Made by a program: the position numbers and the translations under genes
Shown: piece after piece, positions 10,293 through 17,417 of the stretch
Position numbering within the stretch: position 1 is the first letter of the stretch
Layout of the letters: each line of letters begins with the position of its first letter
NCBI RefSeq assembly: GCF_001278845.1
Contig: NZ_CP012590.1
Coordinates: 1,488,001-1,552,000, forward strand
Reading direction: 5' to 3'
DNA length: 64,000 bases
From: Actinomyces sp. oral taxon 414
GTDB taxonomy: Bacteria > Actinomycetota > Actinomycetes > Actinomycetales > Actinomycetaceae
The notes under the pieces: generated by a model
What the model was told of the DNA's origin: nothing
The model's input: only the letters and a program-made list of their open reading frames with translations
Database searches by the model: none

Positions 10293-10652
10293 CTATGGCA
10301 TGGGCTGCGGGGGCGTCGACACGATCCCGGACGCAGCGGCGGGGGTCATCGGCGTGGGCGCGGATGATGTCGGGAGGGAGGCTGAGGCGGCAGATGACGT
10401 CCGCAGCGGAAAGGCGGTGGACGGGCACGAGCGGTGGAGGCGGTCGCGACGGACCCAACTGATGGTGCTGATGATCAAGGAGCTGACCCAGCAGGCCCAG
10501 GCGACTACGGCGAGCCAAAGGTCAACCCGGGGCGTGGCCCAGGCCATGGCGATCGCCATGACGGCGAAGCCGATTGCGGCTGCGATGGCGCGGGTTCTCG
10601 TGAGAGTCGGTCCTTTCCCGGAGGGCTTGTTCGAGAGGGGCGCGAGGCTCAC
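10293..10652 (-). CDS. small two-helix membrane protein
   Basis: A 119-residue protein from a GTG at 10652 with AAGAAAGGGG just upstream. After a basic N-terminus (SNKPSGKGPTLTRTR) two hydrophobic segments follow, near residues 23-40 and 45-65, then a basic cap (WVRRDRLHR) and a Ser/Thr/Pro-rich tail of 45 residues. No family recognised. It is divergent from the HicA-like gene, with 61 bp between the starts that contain an inverted-repeat operator candidate. The hydrophobic part is convincing; the low-complexity tail makes the 3' end less certain. Confidence 0.55.
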   Translation of the reverse strand: MSLAPLSNKPSGKGPTLTRTRAIAAAIGFAVMAIAMAWATPRVDLWLAVVAWACWVSSLIISTISWVRRDRLHRSCPSTAFPLRTSSAASASLPTSSAPTPMTPAAASGIVSTPPQPMP

Positions 10653-10669
10653 CCCTTTCTTGCGCTATA

Positions 10670-10693
10670 GCAAGATAGTCACTATGATCTTGC
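10670..10693. promoter_or_regulatory. inverted-repeat operator candidate in a divergent promoter
   Basis: GCAAGAT (10670-10676) and ATCTTGC (10687-10693) separated by 10 bp, in the only A/T-rich patch of the 61-bp divergent region between the membrane gene (minus) and the HicA-like gene (plus). Position and symmetry fit autoregulation by the HTH protein encoded next door; that link is inference. Confidence 0.5.
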
Positions 10694-10713
10694 CATATCA
10701 AAAGAAGGCGGGG

Positions 10714-10920
10714 ATGATGGACAAGGACCTCAAGAAGATCGTCAAGGCGTTGCGCGCCGCCGGCTACGACGTGTCCCCAACCAGGCGGGGTCATATCCGC
10801 GTCAGCCGCGACGGCCGCGCAGTGACGACATTCTCGGGCACCGCCTCCGACTGGAGGGCCCACAGGAACGCGCTGGCGGCTCTTCGACGAGACGGGTTCC
10901 AGTGGCCGCCCGGCCGTTGA
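10714..10920 (+). CDS. HicA-like mRNA interferase-type toxin
   Basis: A 68-residue protein resembling the HicA/dsRBD-like toxin fold: N-terminal helix DLKKIVKALRAAGYDV, then the strand GHIRVSRDGRA with the conserved Gly-His that carries the catalytic His in HicA, then TTFSGTASDWRAHRNALAAL. HicA toxins cleave mRNA. The start is taken as ATG 10714, or the adjacent ATG 10717, after AGAAGGCGGGG; an ATG at 10684 would add ten residues. The gene lies 76 bp upstream of an HTH protein that probably acts as antitoxin/repressor. A degenerate copy of its 3' end lies at 13794. Confidence 0.65.
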   Translation: MMDKDLKKIVKALRAAGYDVSPTRRGHIRVSRDGRAVTTFSGTASDWRAHRNALAALRRDGFQWPPGR

Positions 10921-10996
10921 GAACCCCCGCCCGGGACCCGCGCACCGCCCTAGGTCCGACCATCATCATCTCGTCACGAGCAGGAGAGGCAACGAT

Positions 10997-11410
10997 ATGG
11001 ATTACAACGCCACCCTCACCTTCACCCCGGCCGACGGCGTTGACGACGACGAGCTCGTCGACCGCCTGGTCGACTACCACCCCGCCGTCGGGCCCTCGGA
11101 CCTGGTGCCCGGGGCCCGGGAGGCGGTCATCACCCTTCCCGCCGCGTCCCTGTCGCAGGCCATCACCACCATCCGCGCCGTCGCCGCGCCCCTGGGCGTC
11201 CTTCACGGCCTGGAGATCGTGCCCACCGCCGCCTGGGACCGCCGCCTGGGGAGAACGACGAACGAGGACGACCTGATCGGCGTCACCGAGGCCGCCGGCG
11301 CACTGGGGGTCACCCCTCAGGCCGTGCGCGAGCGCCTCGCCGCTGGAACCCTGCCCGGCCGCAAGATCGGCCGCAACTGGGCGCTGCCCGCCTCGGCGCT
11401 GCACCGGTGA
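10997..11410 (+). CDS. HTH protein, probable antitoxin/repressor partner
   Basis: A 137-residue protein with AGGAG ten bases before the ATG. Residues 1-85 form an alpha/beta domain (MDYNATLTFTPADGVDDDEL). Residues 93-137 are a MerR/excisionase-type helix-turn-helix: LIGVTEAAGALGVTPQAVRERL, then an arm-like ALPGRKIGRNWALPASAL. The wHTH would bind DNA; the N-terminal domain may bind the HicA-like toxin encoded 76 bp upstream. A broken second copy at 13830-13950 shows the pair was once duplicated. Confidence 0.75.
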   Translation: MDYNATLTFTPADGVDDDELVDRLVDYHPAVGPSDLVPGAREAVITLPAASLSQAITTIRAVAAPLGVLHGLEIVPTAAWDRRLGRTTNEDDLIGVTEAAGALGVTPQAVRERLAAGTLPGRKIGRNWALPASALHR

Positions 11411-11654
11411 GACGGCCGATGACCGGCGGAGCGCACGACCTCCGGCACGGGTTGGCCGCGTCCACGCCGGTCGGCCTACTGGTGGTTGCCGGTTGACATT
11501 GCGCAGGTGTATGAGGCGGTAGACGGTCTCACGTATTGGGCCTTTCTCACCAGGATTCGTGCCAAAGTGAGCCTTTCTCCCCGGATCATCGGAGATGTTC
11601 CGGGGCGGGACCGGCGCCGCGGTCCGCGACGGGCGCGACCGACCCCTTCCTCGT

Positions 11655-11723
11655 CGAAAGGTGCATTTCGCACTCGAGAACGACGGTTGGAACTGCACTT
11701 TCGAGTGCGAAGTGCACGTTTCG
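11655..11723. repeat. GTGCA palindrome, copy 1
   Basis: Inverted repeat with inner arms GTGCATTTCGCACTCGA (11661-11677) and TCGAGTGCGAAGTGCAC (11701-11717); pairing resumes outside with CGAAA/TTTCG. The 23-base loop CGACGGTTGGAACTGCA is shared with the copy at 30145. Confidence 0.8.
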
Positions 11724-11796
11724 GCGTCAGGGGCACCCGCCGCGGCCTCCGCCCGGACCGCGGCACACCTCCCCGACCGGCCCACGGCAGCGCAGG

Positions 11797-11918
11797 TTGT
11801 CCGAATCTGTTGCAAAGGCCCCGATCGAGCCGAAGCGCGCGAGAAGAATCGTTGATATTTCGCGCTTCTTCTCCCTGTCGGTCCCGGCCCGGAGCGCCTT
11901 TGCAACAGATTCGGACAT
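11797..11918. repeat. 122-bp palindromic element, copy B1
   Basis: Left arm 11797-11819 (TTGTCCGAATCTGTTGCAAA then GGC) and right arm 11896-11918 pair over 22 bp. The core here is ATTTCGCGCTTC at offset 60 and is preceded by AAGAATCGTTGAT. The 40 bp beyond the right arm (GGACCG, CCAGGAGCCCCACCCGCACC) are also shared with the other two B copies. Confidence 0.88.
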
Positions 11919-12191
11919 GCCCCGCCCCGGACCGCTCCAGGAGCCCCACCCGCACCACCACGCGCCCGTTCATCCCCGCCACCGCGCCGATCCGGGCCCA
12001 CGGATTACCGTTCCCAGTAAGAAAGGCTCAATAAGACGATACCACAGGAACCCCGAATAACCTTACTCCATGAGTTCGTGAGGAGTGTCGTTATCATATT
12101 GCCTCCTGAAATAACTTAGGACACACCCAGAATAAACTTCCTATTATAGAGATCAGGAGGGAATCGACAAGAGTCCTGTGCAATCGATAAT

Positions 12192-12992
12192 CTACGGCAG
12201 TCGCACCGCCGCCTGGAGCTGTTCAAGCTGCAGGGGCACGTACTCGCCGTCGACTCTTCCGCCCCCACCGAGAAACTTGACAAGGATAGGACCTGCGTCT
12301 TCATTCAGGCCGTCATTCGTTTCGAGCATCTTGTTGATCAGGTCTACGACCGGTTCGGTCGAGATGTTGGCCAAGGTCTTCTTAAACTCTTGGAGTTCCT
12401 TCTCTCCGCCTTCGATGTGAGCTTCCTTCAGACTTCGGAACTGCTCTGCGGCTACAGCGGCAGCGAGTATCATTGCGATGAATCGTCGTTGCGCTTCTTC
12501 GCTGCTCATGACAGCCCGAGTGTCAGCAAGGGCAGCGGTGACCTCTGCCGAGAAGGTTTCGGTCGAGACCCCTTCAAGACTGATTTCCGGTCGACCAAGG
12601 GGTTCAATCTGCACGTCAGCGTCTTTTTCCGTCTTCTTCGGCAACAAGGAACTGAATCTGGATCTCAATGACGGGTACGCATTGTCCTGCCACCAGGACT
12701 TCACCTTCGGTGCCGCTTTGGTGGCGACAACGCCGAGCGCAAGTCCTGCTGCAAGAACTATGATCTGGGCAAGAGCATCGGAGGCGTTTTCCACTTGTTC
12801 GTCATCGTCTTGTTCGTCATCGTCTTGTTCGTCATCGTCTTGTTCGACTTCGACAAACTCCGCCTGCCCGCTGATCTGGTTCGTCTCGTCATCCAGATAT
12901 GTTCCGCGAAAAGCACCGTCGGTGTTCCGTGATGACGCCAGATGGGTTCCCTTGGGATGTACGGCGCGATACAGCGGCTCGTCGCTGCTCAT
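12192..12992 (-). CDS. single-pass membrane protein with DDDEQ repeats
   Basis: A 266-residue protein. I chose ATG 12992 (MSSDEPLYRAV) because AGGAG lies 9 bases upstream; an in-frame ATG at 13010 lacks that. Order: N-terminal 55 residues (HPKGTHLASSRNTDGAFRG), an acidic tract with DDDEQ three times (about 51-66), a hydrophobic segment near 77-95 (IIVLAAGLALGVVATKAA), then a cytoplasmic helical region with EEAQRRFIAMILAAAVAAEQFRSL. Composition is clearly lower in GC than the surrounding genes, suggesting transfer. The acidic tract is written as a 15-bp tandem repeat (12793-12843). Similar to unnamed actinobacterial proteins by style only; function unknown. Confidence 0.8.
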   Translation of the reverse strand: MSSDEPLYRAVHPKGTHLASSRNTDGAFRGTYLDDETNQISGQAEFVEVEQDDDEQDDDEQDDDEQVENASDALAQIIVLAAGLALGVVATKAAPKVKSWWQDNAYPSLRSRFSSLLPKKTEKDADVQIEPLGRPEISLEGVSTETFSAEVTAALADTRAVMSSEEAQRRFIAMILAAAVAAEQFRSLKEAHIEGGEKELQEFKKTLANISTEPVVDLINKMLETNDGLNEDAGPILVKFLGGGGRVDGEYVPLQLEQLQAAVRLP

Positions 12993-13052
12993 GATAGATC
13001 TCCTTCTCAAGTAACACGCTACGAACTGAACATGTTCCTGTTGGCAGTGTCG

Positions 13053-13568
13053 TTACTGCGTCGCTCGCATTATCTTCCGCACCGCCCTCTTACCAACTCC
13101 CAGTCTCTTGGCGGTGCTCTTGATCGTACCCGTCTCAGCGTACACCTGGCGCACTCGCCGACGGAAGGACTCATCCGAGACGTCCGTGCGAAGCGTCAGA
13201 CCGGCTCGCTTGAGGTGCTTGGACACCGTCGTCCGATGACAGCCCGCTCGCTCGGCGATCTCGTCCACCGTGAGGTCCTCGCGGCGGAGCGACACCATCT
13301 GCTCCACCACCACACTACGAGACGCGCCCCTGCTCGCGTAGCGGTTGAGCCGAGGCTGTGGCGGCAGGCCGCCCTCGGCAGAGAAGTCCGGGCCGGAGGC
13401 AGCCTCCGGCCTGACACCGGTGCCAGACGGGCCGGACGGAATCGGGGGAGTGGCGTCATCCCTGACCTCGGTCTCGTTCCCATCGCCACCGAGTTCAGAC
13501 TCCAGACCGACAGGCGAGGCACCGTCGGGCCTCCCGTCCGACCGCACCGAGCCACCCACCTCCCGCAT
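13053..13568 (-). CDS. double-HTH DNA-binding protein
   Basis: 171 residues from ATG 13568; the frame is open to 14018, but the upstream part is low-complexity and overlaps other remnants. The N-terminal 85 residues are Gly/Pro/Ser-rich and likely disordered. The C-terminal half holds two successive helix-turn-helix units of the resolvase/transposase type: LTVDEIAERAGCHRTTVSKHL and then GTIKSTAKRLGVGKRAVRKI. AGGAGGTG precedes the ATG but is 12 bases away, so a GTG at 13583 is also possible. It could be a regulator or a remnant of a recombinase; no catalytic domain is present. Confidence 0.6.
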   Translation of the reverse strand: MREVGGSVRSDGRPDGASPVGLESELGGDGNETEVRDDATPPIPSGPSGTGVRPEAASGPDFSAEGGLPPQPRLNRYASRGASRSVVVEQMVSLRREDLTVDEIAERAGCHRTTVSKHLKRAGLTLRTDVSDESFRRRVRQVYAETGTIKSTAKRLGVGKRAVRKIMRATQ

Positions 13569-13620
13569 GACGTACCGCCACACCTCCTCCCAGTAGTTTG
13601 GCAGCCAGAGGCCGACGGAC

Positions 13621-13654
13621 AAGTGGCCGCCGTTGTGTGACGGCGGCCACTTTT
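13621..13654 (+). terminator. perfect 13-bp hairpin with T-run
   Basis: AAGTGGCCGCCGT (13621-13633) and ACGGCGGCCACTT (13640-13652) around TGTGTG, followed by TTTTCGTTG: a textbook intrinsic terminator on the plus strand, although no intact plus gene lies just upstream. It sits 53 bp upstream of the double-HTH gene and could shield that gene or act as an attenuator. Confidence 0.6.
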
Positions 13655-13787
13655 CGTTGTAACCGCGGCGTCGACTCGGTCGAGGGACTGGGAGCCCGGA
13701 CGCGGCCCCAAAGATCCTCTGCGAGGAGAGACTCATCATCCCGGACGGCTCCATCCAGCACAGCGGGAACGCCCCAGCGGCTCTTGG

Positions 13788-13960
13788 TTGGGACGGGTTC
13801 CAGTGGCCGTCCGGCCATTGAGGACCCCGCCCGGGGTCCGGGAGGCGGCCATCACTCTCTCCGCCGCGTCCCTGTCGCAGGGCATCACCACCGTCCGCAC
13901 CGTCGCCGCGCCCCCGAGTGTCCTTCAGGGCACCAGCGAGTCGGTCATCCAGGACCGGGA
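13788..13960 (+). pseudogene. degenerate HicA/HTH duplicate with internal deletion
   Basis: The last 30 bp of a HicA-like gene (GACGGGTTCCAGTGGCCG, then the stop) are joined directly to the middle of the HTH gene (CGGGAGGCGGCCATCAC to GTCGCCGCGCCC), matching 10889-10935 and 11115-11205 of the intact pair. About 180 bp, including the HTH start, are missing; the join is at CCCGCCCGGGG, which resembles both parental sequences. 13569-13787 contains only the hairpin at 13621. Confidence 0.75.
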
Positions 13961-14468
13961 CGGCCGTCACCACGGATACTCGCGGCCCACGCGCGTATAC
14001 GCGTCTTGACGCCCTCAAGTTCGTCGAGTGTAACGCCGTAGACGAGCACCTCCTCTGGGCGCAGGCGTTCTACGCCCTCGAGGCTCCGACTGAACTGCTC
14101 CAGGTCGAACCCCGGATCGGCTCTGCGGGCGAGGTCGAGCAGTTCCCCGTCGCCGTAACGCCCAGAGCGACGAATCGCGTCCACATCGAGGTAGTCACGG
14201 GTCTCGGCACGAGAGAACAATGCGGCGACCTTATTGCCCACCGCGTCCTCGACGGCCAGTACCGAGCCGACATCCAGGTGGACGGGCGGGTGCACCCGCC
14301 AATCCACAGCCAGATCGAGGTTGGTGATCAGCCTCTGGGGTCCGGTGACGGACAACTGGACGAAGAAGTTTCGGCGATGACGGATTTAACATCCGTAACC
14401 CGCCGCTCGCCCGCCGCTTCGAGGGCCAGGCTTGCGACGCGCCGCTGCTCCTGATGCCGGCTTTTCAC
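13945..14468 (-). pseudogene. AbiEii-type nucleotidyltransferase toxin, catalytic core deleted
   Basis: Starts at GTG 14468, overlapping the stop of its partner gene by 3 bp, and reads KSRHQEQRRVASLALEAAGER, the usual N-terminus of AbiEii-family toxins. It then breaks: the expected GG-x-AF and R-x-T-x-DLD nucleotidyltransferase motifs are absent, and a different frame resumes with FFVQLSVTGPQRLITNLDLA and the normal C-terminal domain (NKVAALFSRAETRDYLDVDAI, YGDGELLDLA). Roughly 80 residues plus the reading frame have been lost near 14380-14400. The gene is therefore inactive as a toxin. Confidence 0.75.
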
Positions 14469-14788
14469 GCGGCAGCCCTCAGCTCGGGAAAGCGTTCGAC
14501 CCACAGGTCGCGTATGCGCGGGTCCATGCTCAACGTCGACCAAGCCTCGATGAGGCGCTCGCGATTGAGCAGCCGTTTTTGCTCGTCAATGGTGCCCTCG
14601 GCGAGCAGCGCCTGATAGGCCATGCGCCGCCAACCGGGTTTGGACATGTCCACACCTAACCGGTCGGCCTGCCAGCGAACACCGTGGGGCAGATCGATGA
14701 ACCCGTCGTACGGGCCCTCCAGTTCGTCGAGGGAGTCCGGCGCCTCATAAGGCCTGATATCGCGCATCCTCACGCGCGCCTCGGTCAT
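14465..14788 (-). CDS. antitoxin-type partner of the AbiEii toxin
   Basis: A 107-residue protein from ATG 14788 (MTEARVRMRD) with AAAGGAAG upstream; an ATG at 14818 is also in frame. It is helical and charged, with GFIDLPHGVRWQADRLGVDMSKPG and LLNRERLIEAWSTLSMDPRI, and has no obvious HTH. Its stop overlaps the start of the toxin remnant (GTGA), the normal arrangement of this toxin-antitoxin pair. Still intact although the toxin has lost its active site. Confidence 0.65.
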   Translation of the reverse strand: MTEARVRMRDIRPYEAPDSLDELEGPYDGFIDLPHGVRWQADRLGVDMSKPGWRRMAYQALLAEGTIDEQKRLLNRERLIEAWSTLSMDPRIRDLWVERFPELRAAA

Positions 14789-14973
14789 GCTGCTTCCTTT
14801 CATCTTCTGCTGGCCCATCCGCGGCCTCGCATCTCCGGTATCCGCCGTCTGCGGGCCTCCATCCGGGTGACCCCGCTGCCGGTACCCTCGGCGCGGCGGG
14901 GGAGACCTGCGGAACCCGGTTCCCAGGGCCTGTCAGAGAAGTTCGTCATGGCTGCCGGTGCGGACGAGTACAA

Positions 14974-15399
14974 GGAAGGTTATTCCGGAGGCGTCTGAGT
15001 GCGTTGTGTGATGCGGATCATTGGGAGGTGGGTGTGGGGGCCGCGGGGCCGGTCGTGATGGTCCCGGGGCGCCTGCGCGCGGGTCGGGCGGAGTCGGCGC
15101 GGTCGAACGGGGCGTCCGCCCGGTCCACGACCGCCCTCCGCGCCGGTGTTGACGTCATGGACCTCGCCGAGGCGGGGAACGTCCTCCCCACAGGGCCCGC
15201 AGCGGCGCCAGTTGTCCAAATCTGCCACAAAGGCCCCGATCGAGCCGGAACGCCGGAAAAGAATCGTTGATATTCCGCGGTTTCATTCGCGGCCGATCTC
15301 GCCGCGGGACGCCTTTATGGCAGATTTGGACACGACCCCACCCCAGGTCGCCCCAGGAGTTCCACCAGCACCACTCAAACACCCCTAGAATAACCTTCC
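14974..15399. mobile_element. MITE-like element with IS5-type ends
   Basis: 426 bp flanked by GGAAGGTTATTC (14974-14985) and GAATAACCTTCC (15388-15399). Similarity extends inward to 28 bp (23 matches, both ending TGAGTG), and GAGTACAA is repeated in inverted form just outside. The same end sequence closes the IS5-type transposase remnant at 24157. No transposase is present. It carries the 122-bp element B2 and otherwise GC-rich sequence with no supported gene. Confidence 0.7.
15212..15333. repeat. 122-bp palindromic element, copy B2
   Basis: Arms 15212-15234 (TTGTCCAAATCTGCCACAAA then GGC) and 15311-15333. Relative to the other copies, arm positions 14-16 change from TTG to CCA and the partner arm changes from CAA to TGG, keeping the stem. 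Core ATTCCGCGGTTT at offset 60. Confidence 0.88.
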
Positions 15400-15541
15400 A
15401 TTTGTACTCCGAATGGGAGGTCCTTGATGACGTGAAGGGTCTACGCCGCCCGCCGCACGGGCTCCGCGACGCACGGTCCGCCCGTCCCGACGCGCCGCCC
15501 CGCGCTTGCCCCGCCCGCCGTCGGCCTGCGACCCTTGCCCC

Positions 15542-17137
15542 ATGGCAATCATCCTGGACGGGGTCCTGAGCGAGAAGGCGCTGCGCACGGTCGCCGGCGA
15601 CGACGTCTACGAGCGCGGCGAGGGCCACGTCGAGGCCGTCTGCGTCCACAGCCTCGCCGTCGGCGGCGCGACTGCGACGGTCGGCGGCGGGGGCCCCTGC
15701 GACGTGCACCTGTTCTGGTACGACGACGTCGTCACCGGCGTGTGCACCTGCCCGTGCTTCTCCGATCGCGGCTTCTGCGAGCACATGGTCGCGGTCGGGC
15801 TGGCCATCCTCGACGACATCCGGGACGGCGTCGTCATCCCCGGCCCGCCGTCCGGGGTGCCCGTCGCGCCACCCGCCCCGGACGGCTCCGAACCCCTGCG
15901 GGGCGCCCGCTCCCTCACCGTCATCCGGCGCTTCCTCTACCCCGACGAGGCCGCCCGCTACGCGCGCAGCATCGAGAGGTTCCTCGACGGCCTGGAGTCC
16001 TTCCCGGCCGACTGCGGGGGAGCAGACGGCGCGGCCCCGGCCCTCCTGTACATCGCGACCCGCCTGCGCGCGCAGCTCAAAACCCGCATCGACGACTCCG
16101 GCGGGAGGGTCACGCGCGCCTGCCAGCGCGCCATCGACCTGTACGCCCGGGCCTGCCGCGAGGGCCGGCCCAACGGCGTCAGGCTCGGCCGCTGGCTCGC
16201 GAAGTTCCGGCTCGCCTCACCCGGCTGGCCCAATGTCGCCCTGAACGACTTCCTCCCCGCCCTCGGGGGCAAGGGGGTGGCGGCGTACCGCCGAGTCGTC
16301 GACGCCGCTGCGGAGCAGACGGAGGCGCAGGGCGACCATCCCGGTTTCGAGCTGAGATCCATGCTCCTTGAGCTGGCCGACTACGACGGCGACGTCGATC
16401 GCGCCGTCGAGCTGCTCTCCCAGGAGGAGCATCCCCGGTACGCGGCCATTATCGAGCGGCTCCTGGCGGCCGGGCGGCGCGACGAGGCTGTGGCCCACCT
16501 CGATCGGGCCGTCGCCGAGTCGCGGATCGGCGCCGTCGTCCCCGACCCGCGGGACACTGACGACCCCTACTGGGTCCAGCCCGGTCGCGCTGTCGACCTC
16601 TACCTGGAGGCCGGGCGGGGCGGGGACGCCTTCGGCTTCGCCCGCGACCTGTTCCACTCTAACCCCAGGCCGGCGACCCTCGACTTCCTCCTGGCCACCG
16701 CCGAACGGCTCGGTTGCCGCGAGGAGGAGCTGGACTCGGCCCTGGCCTGGATCGACGGCCAGGACTGGCGCACCGGGGACACGGCCATCGTCCTGGCCCT
16801 GCACCTGGGCGACGTCGACGGCGCCTGGGCGGCGGCGGACCGCTGGGGCGTCGATCGCGTCTGGGCGAGCCTCGCTGACGTCGAGCCCCAGCCCCGCCCC
16901 GACGACGCCATTGAGCTGTACCGCCGCGATGTCGAGAGGACCCTGCTCAAGGCCGGCCGGCCCTCGGCCCGGCGGGCGGCGGCCGGGGCCGTGCGCATGC
17001 GCCTGATCGCCGCCGCCGCAGATGCGCGCGACGGCGGCGGGCGCGTGGAGGCCCTGGCCGCCTGGGTCGGCGGCCTGCGGGAGGCCCACCGCCGCCGTCC
17101 GACCGTGGGCCAGGAGTTCGACCGCGAGGGGCTGTAG
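15542..17137 (+). CDS. SWIM zinc-finger protein with helical-repeat C-terminus
   Basis: A 531-residue protein from the ATG at 15542 (MAIILDGVLSEKAL); the upstream in-frame ATG at 15506 adds only 12 unlikely residues. A SWIM finger with C-x-C and C-x-H ligands sits at about residues 69-82 (CTCPCFSDRGFCEHM) and follows a beta-rich N-domain. SWIM fingers bind DNA or protein. From about residue 125 the protein is helical and aligns with the protein at 5373 (RACREGRP, FLPALGGKG, YDGDVDRAVELL, ERLLAAGRRDEA). Function unknown. It lies 281 bp upstream of the kinase/GTPase block on the same strand, with its own promoter presumably in 15404-15541. Confidence 0.88.
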   Translation: MAIILDGVLSEKALRTVAGDDVYERGEGHVEAVCVHSLAVGGATATVGGGGPCDVHLFWYDDVVTGVCTCPCFSDRGFCEHMVAVGLAILDDIRDGVVIPGPPSGVPVAPPAPDGSEPLRGARSLTVIRRFLYPDEAARYARSIERFLDGLESFPADCGGADGAAPALLYIATRLRAQLKTRIDDSGGRVTRACQRAIDLYARACREGRPNGVRLGRWLAKFRLASPGWPNVALNDFLPALGGKGVAAYRRVVDAAAEQTEAQGDHPGFELRSMLLELADYDGDVDRAVELLSQEEHPRYAAIIERLLAAGRRDEAVAHLDRAVAESRIGAVVPDPRDTDDPYWVQPGRAVDLYLEAGRGGDAFGFARDLFHSNPRPATLDFLLATAERLGCREEELDSALAWIDGQDWRTGDTAIVLALHLGDVDGAWAAADRWGVDRVWASLADVEPQPRPDDAIELYRRDVERTLLKAGRPSARRAAAGAVRMRLIAAAADARDGGGRVEALAAWVGGLREAHRRRPTVGQEFDREGL

Positions 17138-17417
17138 GCCCTCGGCGGTCCGCGGTCGTCCCGCGCCGCCGGGCCCCGGCTCGGGGTCGCCACCGGGAGG
17201 CCCCGTGCCGCCGGACGATCCGGGTGCCGGGAAGTGGCCCGGGGCCGGGACCGGCGGCGTTCGGGTTCCCGATGAGAGGGCTCTTCCCGCCCGTCACCGC
17301 GGGGCGCTGCTATCATCGGACCGCCCGCGGCGCCCGCCACGGGCGTACCGGTCTACCCGTTACAGGGCCGGGACGCTATCAGAACGCCCCCGTCCCAGCC
17401 CGATTAGGAGAGTATTC

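Larger units (their letters stand above)
11538..12030. mobile_element. IS-ended segment without transposase (MITE-like or remnant)
   Basis: Bounded on the left by GGGCCTTTCTCACCAGGATT (11538) and on the right by GAAAGGCTC (12021-12029), which match the ends of the IS5-type element at 57278-59718 with one or more mismatches. A second partial left end, GAGCCTTTCTCCCCGG, lies at 11579. No transposase frame is present; instead the 493 bp carry the palindrome at 11655 and the 122-bp element at 11797. No gene is supported in 11411-12191. The tail 12031-12191 is A/T-rich, with two more IS-end-like motifs (GAATAACCTTA, GAATAAACTTCC). Confidence 0.6.
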
